Part shown: in pieces, positions 1 through 7,522 of the stretch
Layout of the letters: every line of letters starts with the position of its first letter
How positions within the stretch are numbered: position 1 is the stretch's first letter
Assembly (NCBI GenBank): GCA_018829565.1
Contig: JAHJTW010000170.1
Coordinates: forward strand, 1-46,041
Direction: 5' to 3'
From: a bacterium
Lineage (GTDB): Bacteria > Krumholzibacteriota > Krumholzibacteriia > LZORAL124-64-63
DNA length: 46,041 bases
Notes under the pieces: generated by a model
Databases searched by the model: none
The model's input: the letters and a program-made list of their open reading frames with translations, nothing else
Told to the model about the DNA's origin: nothing
Made by a program: the position numbers and the translations under genes

Positions 1-20
1 AGGAAAAGAATTCGTTTCAT
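1..20 (-). CDS. start of a gene running off the window (likely efflux adaptor)
   Basis: Only the first six codons are present: an ATG at 20-18 reading MKRILF. A GGAGAG ribosome site sits inside the stop region of the TolC-like gene just upstream, nine bases away. The short spacing implies one operon. By analogy with CzcCBA/CusCBA operons, the next gene after the outer-membrane component would be the periplasmic adaptor. That identity is inference from gene order; the visible residues do not prove it. Confidence 0.5.
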
Positions 21-29
21 GTCTCTCTC

Positions 30-1289
30 CTAGGGCGCGAAGTTGACGAGCTTGGCGCCCGTGAGGGCCTCCAGCCGGAAGATGTTCTGGTAGTAGGTCG
101 CGAGATCCGCGTAATGGGCCTCGATGGCCGCGGCTTCGATCTGGATGGCGCCCAGCAGCTCGTCCAGGGTGATCGCCCCCTCCCGGTAGGAGATGGACAA
201 GGCATCCGCCAGCGAGCTCTGATCGAAGTCCGCCGCGAAATCGGCCAGCAGGGACTGCGACTCGCCCAGGGATTTCACCAGAGCGGCGATCTCCCCTTCC
301 CGACGAGCCCGGTCGGCGGTCAAGGCGCTCTCGACGATCAAGCGCTCGGCCCGCAACCGTTCGGCCTCCCCCTTGCCCAGATCGAACAGGGGCAGGTCGA
401 ACGCGACGCCGACGACGAATCCGTCCAGGTCGGGCTCGAACCGCTTGTAGCCGCCATACACTTCGAGGCCCGGAACCAGACCCGGCCGGGCCGCGTCGGC
501 CTGGACCTCGAGCGCGCGGGCGAGTTCGACCTGGGCCTGATCGCCGGGCAGGGTGGACAAGCTGCCCTGGTAGGTCCCGATGTCCGGCAGGTCGGCCGGC
601 CGGAAGGCGACAGATGTCGATAGGACCAGATTGCTTGAGGCAGGAACGCCCATGTCGGCCCGCCAAGCGGCGAGCATGCGCTCGTGCTGCGAACGGGCCC
701 GATTCTCGGCGGTCTCGATCGTGTAGGCCGCCAACTGGATGAGCCTCCGGCCCAACCCGGAAAGCTCCCCTTCGACGTGACGGCTACCTGCCACATCGGC
801 GGCCATATCCACGAGACCGGCCAGACGGTCGAGACGGTCCAGGTGCGACTCGATCAACCGCACCTGGACATAGCCGGCCTTCAGATCGGCCACCACGTCG
901 CGGGTCGCCTGCAGGGATCTCAGTTCGGCCGCCCGCACCCGGCCATCCCAGGCGTCGCGCAGCCTGCCGCGCGTCAGCGGGCGATCGATCCGCTTGTTCA
1001 GGGTGAATTGCCACTCGCGAAACGAGTCGGCCTCCTCGTGGTCGTACGCCAGGGCAGGATTCGACCAGGTCAGGGCCGACTTCCGCTCGGCAGCGACGAC
1101 GTCGATCTCGTAGGCCGCGACCCGCAGCCGCGGGCTGCTGGTGCGCGCGAAAGGTTCGACGTCAGCGATTCCTAGGATCAGGTCGTTCGTCTCCTGCGCC
1201 GCCGCGCCTGAATACCCGCCGCCGATCACGGCAATCAGGCACAGGAGAGGCAGCATGTTGACGACCGACCGCCGGGTAACGTGCGACAT
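30..1289 (-). CDS. TolC/CzcC-type outer membrane efflux protein
   Basis: About 419 residues of a TolC-family outer-membrane channel (OEP family), the exit duct of a tripartite efflux pump. I chose the ATG at 1289 because AAAGGA lies just upstream and the protein then opens with a clear signal peptide (MSHVTRRSVVNM, a hydrophobic run, AAAQE). The frame stays open a further 45 codons upstream, but that part has no leader character and overlaps the preceding gene. The body is long amphipathic helix (repeated Ala/Glu/Arg/Leu) in two halves, as expected for a coiled-coil barrel. The upstream neighbour is a His-rich protein, which suggests metal efflux (CzcC/CusC-like). The substrate cannot be told from this sequence. 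Confidence 0.85.
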   Translation of the reverse strand: MSHVTRRSVVNMLPLLCLIAVIGGGYSGAAAQETNDLILGIADVEPFARTSSPRLRVAAYEIDVVAAERKSALTWSNPALAYDHEEADSFREWQFTLNKRIDRPLTRGRLRDAWDGRVRAAELRSLQATRDVVADLKAGYVQVRLIESHLDRLDRLAGLVDMAADVAGSRHVEGELSGLGRRLIQLAAYTIETAENRARSQHERMLAAWRADMGVPASSNLVLSTSVAFRPADLPDIGTYQGSLSTLPGDQAQVELARALEVQADAARPGLVPGLEVYGGYKRFEPDLDGFVVGVAFDLPLFDLGKGEAERLRAERLIVESALTADRARREGEIAALVKSLGESQSLLADFAADFDQSSLADALSISYREGAITLDELLGAIQIEAAAIEAHYADLATYYQNIFRLEALTGAKLVNFAP

Positions 1290-1353
1290 ACACGCGTCCT
1301 TTACGGTTGGGTCCAAAGGCTTGTTGAACTTGGGATGAATGCAGAAAGAGCGG

Positions 1354-1776
1354 CTAGGCAGGGGGAGCCCGCGATGGGGCATGCAGAAGCAATGGATCGT
1401 CCGGTGCCGGCTCCGTTGGTTCAATGGCGACGAAACAGCTTGGAATAGGAATATGAATCGGCTCGACGGCCTCGTCCAAGGCGGCCGGATTCCCCTGATC
1501 CTGGTGGACGACTCTGAGACTGAGGCGTACGGAATGGAAATCGAGGTGCTGGGCTACGAAATGATGGTGGTGCCCGGTCCCCGATGAGTCCCTCTCATCG
1601 GCTCCATCGGCTGGCGGGTGGGCATGGTTGGCGTGTGAATGGTGCGAGGGATGCGATTCCGCATGATCATCGTCGACGTGCCCATGTGGCGCGACCTGAA
1701 ACAGGTAGGCAACGGCCAAGGCCAAGACTATGCTCGGCAAGACGGTACGCGGGAATCTGTTGAAATCGGCTTTCAT
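1354..1776 (-). CDS. small His-rich putative metal-binding protein
   Basis: This 140-residue protein opens with a basic N terminus and one hydrophobic segment (about residues 12-27), so it is likely exported or membrane-anchored. It then has an extremely His/Asp-rich stretch (about residues 31-75) with clusters such as SHPSHHSHANHAH and GTGHHHHF. The C-terminal third is proline-rich and has no recognised domain. It lies directly upstream of the TolC-like gene on the same strand. Small His-rich proteins of this kind often head heavy-metal efflux operons and are thought to bind Zn, Cu, Ni or Co. Binding is inferred from composition, not from a named family. No strong ribosome site is visible; CCGGAG lies about 15 bases upstream. 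Confidence 0.65.
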   Translation of the reverse strand: MKADFNRFPRTVLPSIVLALAVAYLFQVAPHGHVDDDHAESHPSHHSHANHAHPPADGADERDSSGTGHHHHFVAQHLDFHSVRLSLRVVHQDQGNPAALDEAVEPIHIPIPSCFVAIEPTEPAPDDPLLLHAPSRAPPA

Positions 1777-1785
1777 AATCTGGGC

Positions 1786-1814
1786 AAGCTAACTCCGGAA
1801 ACGTGGTTCGTCAA
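1786..1814 (-). promoter_or_regulatory. candidate sigma70-type promoter for the efflux genes
   Basis: On the minus strand, TTGACG (1814-1809) is followed after 17 bases by TAGCTT (1791-1786). This lies just upstream of the His-rich gene start at 1776. The -35 matches the consensus well and the -10 only moderately. The predicted transcript would start almost at the ATG, so the leader would be very short. Confidence 0.35.
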
Positions 1815-1826
1815 CCTTGGCATGCG

Positions 1827-2081
1827 TTAGAAACGGCTACAAGCGATGATGGTCCCCTCACCCGCCCCAACCAACACCATGGTCCTCCCCTGGCCCTCGA
1901 ACCTCAGCGGAATGACCTCCAATTCCCGCGCCCGATCCGTCTGTTGGACTTCACAACGGGTCCCCGCTACCACTTTGAAAGAGTCCCTGATGCTTTGAGC
2001 GTCGGGGATTCTTTTTGTTCGGAGTTCGCCGGTGCCGGCTATCCCATCAACGGCGAGGATGACGCGCATGCGTTCTTCCAT
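1827..2081 (-). CDS. doubtful small ORF, unknown
   Basis: An 84-codon frame starting MEERMRVILAVDGIAG. It occupies part of the roughly 380-base stretch between the His-rich gene and the AbiEii remnant. Its composition is mixed and not strikingly artefactual, but no domain, leader or good ribosome site is visible. An in-frame stop closes the frame a short way upstream of the ATG. It may be a fragment of a decayed gene, since its neighbour is a pseudogene. The rest of 1777-2157 shows nothing. Confidence 0.3.
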   Translation of the reverse strand: MEERMRVILAVDGIAGTGELRTKRIPDAQSIRDSFKVVAGTRCEVQQTDRARELEVIPLRFEGQGRTMVLVGAGEGTIIACSRF

Positions 2082-2157
2082 GGTGCCGTGGTCGAAGAGG
2101 TGGACCGGTCACGATAAGATCTCATCCTGATCCGGATCCCAGACGCCTGCATCATCC

Positions 2158-2483
2158 CTACTCCTCCGACCATGGACCCGGCGCCTCCCAACGGCCTCTG
2201 AACTCCCAACCCGCATGGAGCGCTTCGGCCACAGGACGTGGAATGAAGGCTTCTCCCCGCCGGGTGAATGTCTCCCTGATGGCCGCCGCCAGGGCGCTCC
2301 CGTCGAAGTCGAACTGGCGCGACAGGGACCGGATTTCGAAGAAGGCCCTCATGCGGCTGTTCAGAAGGCCCCGGCGGACCATCATGTGGAACTTCTCGGG
2401 GATTACGATCTCTCTCGTAGAGGCGCAAACCCGGGGAGCAGGCAGATCCAGCAGAGTCGGATAGCGTCCGCAAAATGGCTGTC
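2158..2483 (-). pseudogene. AbiEii/AbiGii-type nucleotidyltransferase toxin, C-terminal remnant
   Basis: Read without a start codon from the in-frame stop near 2483, this frame gives YPTLLDLPAPRVCASTREI, then IPEKFHMMVRRGLLNSRM, then RSLSRQFDFDGSALAAAIR and TFTRRGEAFIP. These match the C-terminal part of AbiEii-family toxins in order. In that family, a YPTLLDFPAPR-like segment leads to an AEKF-MV-LG--NSRMKD-YD motif and an FDFDG-LL--AI--TF-RRGT motif. The N-terminal catalytic nucleotidyltransferase core (GGT/S...D-D) is absent and a stop lies just upstream, so the gene is truncated. The cognate AbiEi antitoxin is not seen. The family match is from memory of its consensus. Confidence 0.7.
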
Positions 2484-2577
2484 ATAAGATATTTTATTAG
2501 GTTTTCAGTAGCAGAACGATTTTCCCGCAGCTCATGGCTTGCGTTCTTTTTGACCGCAATGCAAGGTCTTTGACGCC

Positions 2578-2656
2578 ATGCTGGAGAGCCTCACTGAACT
2601 CAAAGGCTATGTGCTGCCGACCGTGGACGGCGAGATCAAAACGCAGCTTGACCACT
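2578..2656 (+). pseudogene. PRC-barrel domain N-terminal remnant
   Basis: The reading frame that runs into the SpoIIAA-like gene begins MLESLTELKGYVLPTVDGEI. This closely parallels the start of the intact PRC-barrel gene at 15424 in this window (MLRSLNEIRGYVLQAEDDEI). The similarity stops after about 25 residues, and the remaining PRC-barrel sequence is missing. I read it as the leftover 5' end of a PRC-barrel gene that happens to be in frame with the next gene. A genuine N-terminal extension of that gene is possible but less likely, given the strong internal start at 2707. Confidence 0.5.
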
Positions 2657-2706
2657 TCGAGGGCCGTCCGCGCAGCGTGCCGCAGCGGCACGGAAGGGAG
2701 GCCGCC

Positions 2707-3081
2707 ATGGCCGTCACCATCAACATCCTGCCCCGGGTCATGGACGATGGCCCGGAACTCCTCGCCATCAGCGCCAGGGGAAAGCTCGAGGTCGAAGACT
2801 ACGAGCAACTCGTGCCCGCCATGGAACGGCTCATCGACAAGCAGGGCGCAGTCGATTTGCTCGTCCAACTCGAGGACTTTGCGGGCTGGAGCGCCGGTGC
2901 GGCCTGGGAGGACACCAAGGTCGGCATCCGGCACTTCAATGACGTGCGAAGGATGGCCATCGTCGGCGACAGCCTGTGGCAAAAGGGCATGGCCCTCTTC
3001 GTGAAGCCGTTCACAGCCGCCACCGTCCGGTACTTCGACGTCGCCGAGACCCCTGCGGCCATCTCCTGGCTGCGCGGGTGA
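2707..3081 (+). CDS. SpoIIAA-like (STAS/SEC14-fold) protein
   Basis: This 124-residue protein matches the SpoIIAA-like family (PF11964 type). It has an initial beta strand (NILPRVMDDGPELLAISARG), then KLEVEDYEQLVPAMERLI, an acidic LEDFAGWSAGAAWED segment and a C-terminal AVTIVGD-like strand (RRMAIVGDSLWQKGM). These end in a FTAATVRYFDVAETPAAISWL motif typical of the family. The start at 2707 is preceded by GGGAGG. The frame stays open upstream to 2578, which looks like a separate remnant. The family is common in stress and transport contexts, but its biochemical role is not established. The patatin gene follows 85 bases downstream on the same strand. Confidence 0.8.
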   Translation: MAVTINILPRVMDDGPELLAISARGKLEVEDYEQLVPAMERLIDKQGAVDLLVQLEDFAGWSAGAAWEDTKVGIRHFNDVRRMAIVGDSLWQKGMALFVKPFTAATVRYFDVAETPAAISWLRG

Positions 3082-3166
3082 CTCGACGCTGCCAAGTAGC
3101 ACGACACCGCTGTCGCCCCCACGGGGAAGAGGTTGGTCCCATCGACCGGAACAGGGAGGCCGCAGC

Positions 3167-4015
3167 ATGCAGAAGTTTGGACTGACTCTCGGCGGGGGAG
3201 GCGCCCGGGGCCTGGCGCACATCGGCTACCTCGAGGTCCTCGACGCGCTGCGGCTCTCGCCGGTGGTTGTGTCCGGGTGCAGCATGGGAGCGGTCATCGG
3301 CGCCCTTTACGCCGCCGGCACCAACGGGGCTGACATCCGGATCTTGTTCGAAGAATGCCTTCCGCACCGGGGCGGCACGCTACGCAGCGCTGGACTCCGG
3401 CTGCGATCGCTGGTGCGGAATCTGGCACGGCTCGGACCCGAGCTGCGCCACGGCGGTCTGGTGAACGTCGACAGCCTCGTCGATTCCCTGCTGGCACCCC
3501 TGGACGGGTGCACTTTCGCAGACCTGCCGATCCCACTGGTTGTCGTCGCGACAGACTTCTGGAGCGGCAAAGGGGTGGTCATCGAGAAGGGCCCGTTGCT
3601 GCCGGCCATCAAAGCGAGCATGGCGGTTCCGGGCTTGATCCGCCCGGGCGAGATTGATGACCAGGTCCTTGTGGACGGCGGATTGACCAACGTACTCCCC
3701 TACGGCCCCCTGCTGGACCGCTGTGACATAACCATCGCCATCGACGTCTCGGGCGAACGGCGTCCTGATGGGGGGCAAATACCGAACAGCATGGACGCCT
3801 CAAGCGGCGCCATTCAAATTCTGCAGTGCGCGCTCTTGCGGGAACAGTTGCGGCACTCGGCGCCCGACCTGCTGGTCAGGCCGGCCCTGCGCAATATCGG
3901 ACTGTTGGATTTCGCGAAGGCGGACGAGATCTTCGTGCAGAGCCATCCGTCCTGGGATGATTTCCCCAACCGTCTCGCCCGGCTGGGGTTGATCATGCAA
4001 CAACCCGCTCCTTAG
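3167..4015 (+). CDS. patatin-like phospholipase (RssA/YjjU type)
   Basis: A 282-residue patatin-family serine hydrolase, predicted to cleave acyl esters of lipids in the cytoplasm or at the inner membrane. The oxyanion-hole loop GGGGARG is at residues 9-15. The nucleophile elbow GCSMG is at 37-41 with catalytic Ser39. The partner Asp is in VDGGLTNVLP (Asp170). Length fits the short bacterial RssA-type proteins. The ATG at 3167 has GGGAGG upstream. It is convergent with the permease gene, 20 bases away. The last 80 residues are variable and carry no added domain. Confidence 0.92.
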   Translation: MQKFGLTLGGGGARGLAHIGYLEVLDALRLSPVVVSGCSMGAVIGALYAAGTNGADIRILFEECLPHRGGTLRSAGLRLRSLVRNLARLGPELRHGGLVNVDSLVDSLLAPLDGCTFADLPIPLVVVATDFWSGKGVVIEKGPLLPAIKASMAVPGLIRPGEIDDQVLVDGGLTNVLPYGPLLDRCDITIAIDVSGERRPDGGQIPNSMDASSGAIQILQCALLREQLRHSAPDLLVRPALRNIGLLDFAKADEIFVQSHPSWDDFPNRLARLGLIMQQPAP

Positions 4016-4035
4016 ACGGCATGCGCGGATCCCCA

Positions 4036-5241
4036 TCATGCTGTCGCAAATGACGCCACCAGACCGACGACCAGCACGCCAAGGAACAAGAGGGCGATGA
4101 TGCGCTTCGGGCCCAAACCACCACCCATGCCGTGGGCCATGCCGCCTTTCGCGCCCTGAATGTGGCGTTTGTGAAGCCACACCAGGGCCCCCGCGAGGAT
4201 GGCGAAAAAGATGTTCATATACAAGGTGTAGTCGATGGCGAAGCGGGTTACGTTTTCCACCTGGCGGCTGCTTTCCGGAGTGATCCCCACGGCCGCGAAC
4301 AGATAATGCATGGAGAGGGCGGTGATGACGATGCTGACAAACATGACACCGGCAATGTAGAGAGCGACCCGCCAGCCGTAGTACTTGGCATTGATCATCA
4401 CCAGCGGCGGCACCATCAGATCCGAATAGATGAACCCCATGATTCCGGCGAACAGGACCCCATTGGCGTTCAAGACCGTGGCCAGCGGGATGTTGCCCAT
4501 CGATCCGATGAAGGTGGCTGCGGCGACAAAGGGGGCGACGACAGCGTTCTCCATGGCGATCAACCAGCCGGGCAGGGTGTCCTGGAACCCCATCAGGAAC
4601 AGGGATTCCCACACGGAGGCGGGCACCAGGACCGCGACGAGTCCGGCGACGGAAAACCCGATCAGGATTTCCTCCCAGACCATCTTCCAGTCCGAGACGA
4701 ACCGGTGTCCGACCAGATTCCAGCCCTCCCTGCTGCGGATACGCTGGCGCCAATCGAATTCATCCACCTCATCGTCCGCCTGCTTCTCCACGTTTTTGCG
4801 TGCGGCTTCGAGCCATTGTTCCGGATAGGTCAGCTTGATCAAGGTGGTGCTGATGGCGATCAGCAGCAAACCGCCTGCCAGTTCGGCGGCCAGGAACTGC
4901 CAGCCGAGGAAGATCATGATGAGGATACCCAGCTCGATGACCAGATTCGTGGAGGCAAACATGAAGGCCACGGCGGCCACGAAGTGGGCACCCTTCAAGA
5001 CCAGGGAGCGGGCGGCGGCAAGGGCAGCGAACGAACACGATGAAGACGCGGCGCCGAAGGCCGTGGAGAGCGACACGCTTTTCAGACCTGCGGAACCCAT
5101 GTAAGGGGTCAGCCGGCCCTTGGGCACGAAGGCCTGGATCATGGCGCTGACCCAATAGCCCAGAACGAAGGCCCAGCCGGCCTTCCAGAAAAATCCGACG
5201 GCAGTCTTGGCTACTTCACCGTAAAGATGCCAGAACTCCAT
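4036..5241 (-). CDS. ArsP/DUF318-family permease
   Basis: A polytopic inner-membrane protein of about 401 residues with roughly 8-10 hydrophobic segments, in two repeats separated by a charged cytoplasmic loop (about residues 150-200, EEILIG after it). It carries the family signature around GAASSSCSFAALAAAR, plus a second-repeat counterpart FIGSMGNIPLATVLNANG. This is the PF03773 permease family, some members of which (ArsP) export organoarsenicals; others are of unknown substrate. The C-terminal tail before the last helix is Gly/His/Met-rich (GGMAHGMGGGLG). The start at 5241 has AAAGGA upstream; an earlier in-frame start seven codons upstream lacks one. No arsenic regulator lies next to it, so the substrate is open. 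Confidence 0.85.
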   Translation of the reverse strand: MEFWHLYGEVAKTAVGFFWKAGWAFVLGYWVSAMIQAFVPKGRLTPYMGSAGLKSVSLSTAFGAASSSCSFAALAAARSLVLKGAHFVAAVAFMFASTNLVIELGILIMIFLGWQFLAAELAGGLLLIAISTTLIKLTYPEQWLEAARKNVEKQADDEVDEFDWRQRIRSREGWNLVGHRFVSDWKMVWEEILIGFSVAGLVAVLVPASVWESLFLMGFQDTLPGWLIAMENAVVAPFVAAATFIGSMGNIPLATVLNANGVLFAGIMGFIYSDLMVPPLVMINAKYYGWRVALYIAGVMFVSIVITALSMHYLFAAVGITPESSRQVENVTRFAIDYTLYMNIFFAILAGALVWLHKRHIQGAKGGMAHGMGGGLGPKRIIALLFLGVLVVGLVASFATA

Positions 5242-5335
5242 GTCACAGTTCCTTTGTTCCACCGCTCTGAAATTGACGATACCACGGGTGCTTGACCGCT
5301 ATTGACAGGCCGGGAGCAGCAACGATAGAGAGCCC

Positions 5336-5704
5336 CTAACGCTTGGTCGGATCCCCCGGCGGAGGCGGGTAGATCCGGTCCAGGGCGCGGATCAGTTCGG
5401 CCGGAGGTTGCCCGGTCGCGATGCAGCGGTGCAAGAGGGCGCGCACGCCGGGAGTGGTGGCGGCCCACCGGCGAGTGGTCTCGTCCAGGCCCGTCATCAT
5501 CAACATGAGCTCAGTGGCGTTGGAACCGACATTGCTGAGCTCATAGATGATGCGCTCAAGAAGCGCATCCGAAGGCCGCCGGTAACCATGCTCGATATCT
5601 GAAAGGTGGGCCGCGGACACATGGAGGCGTGCGCTGAGCCCTCGCAGAGACAGCCCCGAAGCAAGGCGCAAGCGGCGGATTTCCTGCCCGAAGTTGCTTT
5701 CCAT
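5336..5704 (-). CDS. XRE-family helix-turn-helix regulator
   Basis: A 122-residue DNA-binding protein. Residues about 6-62 form an XRE/Cro-C1 helix-turn-helix: FGQEIRRLRLASGLSLRGL, then LHVSAAHLSDIEHGYRRPS. The C-terminal half (to the end, PPPPGDPTKR) is mostly helical with no known ligand domain. Its ATG begins one base after the stop codon of the sigma-like gene, so the two are almost certainly translated together. The AT-poor sequence between this gene and the permease shows no clear terminator. Confidence 0.9.
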   Translation of the reverse strand: MESNFGQEIRRLRLASGLSLRGLSARLHVSAAHLSDIEHGYRRPSDALLERIIYELSNVGSNATELMLMMTGLDETTRRWAATTPGVRALLHRCIATGQPPAELIRALDRIYPPPPGDPTKR

Positions 5705-5705
5705 T

Positions 5706-6062
5706 CTAAGCTCGAATCGCGGCGCGGATCCGCTTGCGGGCCGCGTTCAGGGCATAGGGCGTGAAACGTCCATCTTCACGTTCGTCAAACGTGCGCACGG
5801 CCCCCATCAAGCCGACGGTGCCCTCGGCGATCAGATCCGGCAAACCCAGACCCATGTTTTCGAAACGGAATGCCAGTTCCACCACATAGGGGAAGTTGGC
5901 ATCGATGAGGGCGTCGGCCGCAGGACCGGAACCCTGGCGCACCTTGTGGGCGAGGGCGCGCTCCTGCTCAGGCGTGAGCACACTCTGCGCTCGGGCCTTG
6001 TGCAGGTATTGTTTCAGGATCGGGTTCTTCAGCCGGGTCTCTGTGCTCTGTGAAACTTCCAC
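5706..6062 (-). CDS. truncated sigma70-like factor (regions 1.2 and 2 only)
   Basis: A 118-residue protein resembling the front half of a group 2/3 sigma factor. A region 1.2-like helix (NPILKQYLHKARAQSVLTP, then EQERALAHKV) covers about residues 13-45. Region 2.1/2.2 follows (ALIDANFPYVVELAFRFENM, GLGLPDLIAEGTVGLMGAVR; about 50-93), and a shortened region 2.3-2.4 (GRFTPYALNAARKRIRAAIR) ends the protein. Regions 3 and 4, which contact the -35 element, are absent, and the usual aromatic strand-opening residues of region 2.3 (WWIRQAI) are replaced. The GTG start is preceded by AGGAG. The next gene, an HTH protein, starts one base after the stop. It could be a functional partner-dependent factor or a decaying paralogue; the intact frame favours function. 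Confidence 0.8.
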   Translation of the reverse strand: MEVSQSTETRLKNPILKQYLHKARAQSVLTPEQERALAHKVRQGSGPAADALIDANFPYVVELAFRFENMGLGLPDLIAEGTVGLMGAVRTFDEREDGRFTPYALNAARKRIRAAIRA

Positions 6063-6179
6063 TCCATATCTCCTTTGCTGGGCAGCCTCCGTGGCGCGCA
6101 GGCTTCACTCCTGGTTTCTGATTAGGCATTGATTGTCCACCCTGCCGACCGGACAAACAAGGCCCTCCCCCAATCCACG

Positions 6180-6620
6180 TCATGGAGCCGGGTCGATGAT
6201 GTACCGCTCGGGGCGCCAGATTCCGTCGATGAGGTGCATCAAGACCAATTCCTCAACATCCTGTTGCTTTGCAAAATCGGTCTCGTAGGACACGATGACA
6301 TATGCCCCTTCCGGGTGAAGGGGCGGATCGAACTCGTAGCGCCGGGTCGCCAGCTGGCGGTCAACCACCCCACCCAGCTGGGCCCTTGCCTCCCGGACGT
6401 TTCCGACCCAATCGGACCTGGTGCGCTGCTCCCGCAGCACCGGGCCGACATCGTCGTAGGCGAAATCCAAGCTGTCCACATCGATGGTGTGCAGCCAGTG
6501 GGTAGCGACATTGGCTGCCACATGTTCCGCCACCGGCGTGTTCTCGGTCGAACATCCAGCCACCAGTGCCAGGGCCAGGATGCCGGCAATCCATAGGATT
6601 TTGATGAAATTTGAGATCAT
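6180..6620 (-). CDS. DUF4019-type lipoprotein
   Basis: A 146-residue predicted lipoprotein with signal sequence MISNFIKILW and lipobox LVAGC (Cys23). The mature part follows the DUF4019 pattern: an N-terminal helix ending in THWLHTIDVDSLDFAYDDV, a TRSDWVGNVREARAQLGGVV helix, a GAYVIVSYETDFAKQQDVEE strand, and a closing IDGIWRPERYII segment. The domain is an NTF2-like fold of unknown role. The ATG at 6620 has AAGGAG at good spacing; the frame extends ten codons further upstream without a site. It lies 55 bases after the encapsulin stop on the same strand, so it may be co-transcribed with the iron-storage genes. Confidence 0.8.
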   Translation of the reverse strand: MISNFIKILWIAGILALALVAGCSTENTPVAEHVAANVATHWLHTIDVDSLDFAYDDVGPVLREQRTRSDWVGNVREARAQLGGVVDRQLATRRYEFDPPLHPEGAYVIVSYETDFAKQQDVEELVLMHLIDGIWRPERYIIDPAP

Positions 6621-6675
6621 TCCAGCCACTCCTTGCCGTTGATTCCCCACTGTCCCCGAATATTGATCCGGACCT

Positions 6676-7488
6676 TCACTTCTTCCCCTTCAAAGGCAGG
6701 TACAGGCTGCCCGCCGGATCCAGAACGCGAAAGGTGAATGACTCTCCCACGAAGAGCGTCACCTTCCCATTCTGGCGCGAGTCGTACCCCACGGACAGGT
6801 CCTGGCCTATCGTCAGCTCGAAGTCGCCACCGCGGCCGGAAACAAGCAAAGCACCCTTGAGTACGGTGCTGTAGTGGACCTGGCCGCCGATCAGTTCGGT
6901 GACCTGCTTGCTCAACGAGTAGCCCGATGTCTGTTGCACCGAAAGTGTCTTGAAAACCTGCGGACCCACCACCAGATGAAAGGGTCCGTCGACGGCGGCA
7001 TCGTTCATGGCCACGATCCCCCTGGTCAACGCGCCCAGCAGGGCTGCCGGCTCCAAGGTCAGAGCGATCGGCTGGTGAGCCTCGATCTGCGTCAAACCCT
7101 TGATCCCGCCGGCGGCGAATCCGTTGAAAATGGCCGTGTCCTCGAAGCAGGCCATTTTCAGGGCGGCTTCCTCAGCCGCCTTGAGATCTAGATCACGGGC
7201 TCCCCGTTCGACGTTGTCCAGTTCCCAGACGTCCAGATCGAAATTGAGCCGACCTTCGACCAGGGGTTGCACCTGCCGGATGCCGTAGCGTACCGCACCG
7301 GGTTTCGTAACTTCCGCAACATCCAGCCTGCCCAGATTGATTGCGGATGTGTCCACCCCCAGGGGACCTTCGACATCGACGACCTTGCGGCCGCAAAGTC
7401 GGGCCACGAGAACGTCACGCACGGCACCGTCGATTTCCTGCCAGGCCCGATCGGTCAAAGCAGCCTGTTTCCGTTTGAGAATATCCAT
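6676..7488 (-). CDS. encapsulin nanocompartment shell protein (family 1)
   Basis: A 270-residue HK97-fold shell protein of encapsulin/linocin family 1. It self-assembles into an icosahedral protein cage in the cytoplasm. Diagnostic stretches are MDILKRKQAALTDRAWQEID at the N terminus (cargo-binding helix side), a VDVEGPLGVDTSAINLGRLD strand region, an ARDLDLKAAEEAALKMACFE helix (spine helix with the EED-like turn), NGFAAGGIKGLT, and a C-terminal DLSVGYDSRQNGKVTLFVGE, then SFTFRVLDP. The second Met (7488) gives family-like length and sits about nine bases from AAGGAG; an ATG at 7494 is the alternative. The encapsulated-ferritin gene lies 34 bases upstream and is the obvious cargo. Confidence 0.95.
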   Translation of the reverse strand: MDILKRKQAALTDRAWQEIDGAVRDVLVARLCGRKVVDVEGPLGVDTSAINLGRLDVAEVTKPGAVRYGIRQVQPLVEGRLNFDLDVWELDNVERGARDLDLKAAEEAALKMACFEDTAIFNGFAAGGIKGLTQIEAHQPIALTLEPAALLGALTRGIVAMNDAAVDGPFHLVVGPQVFKTLSVQQTSGYSLSKQVTELIGGQVHYSTVLKGALLVSGRGGDFELTIGQDLSVGYDSRQNGKVTLFVGESFTFRVLDPAGSLYLPLKGKK

Positions 7489-7522
7489 TATCATCTTCTC
7501 CTTCTTTGCAGCCGAGACCGTG

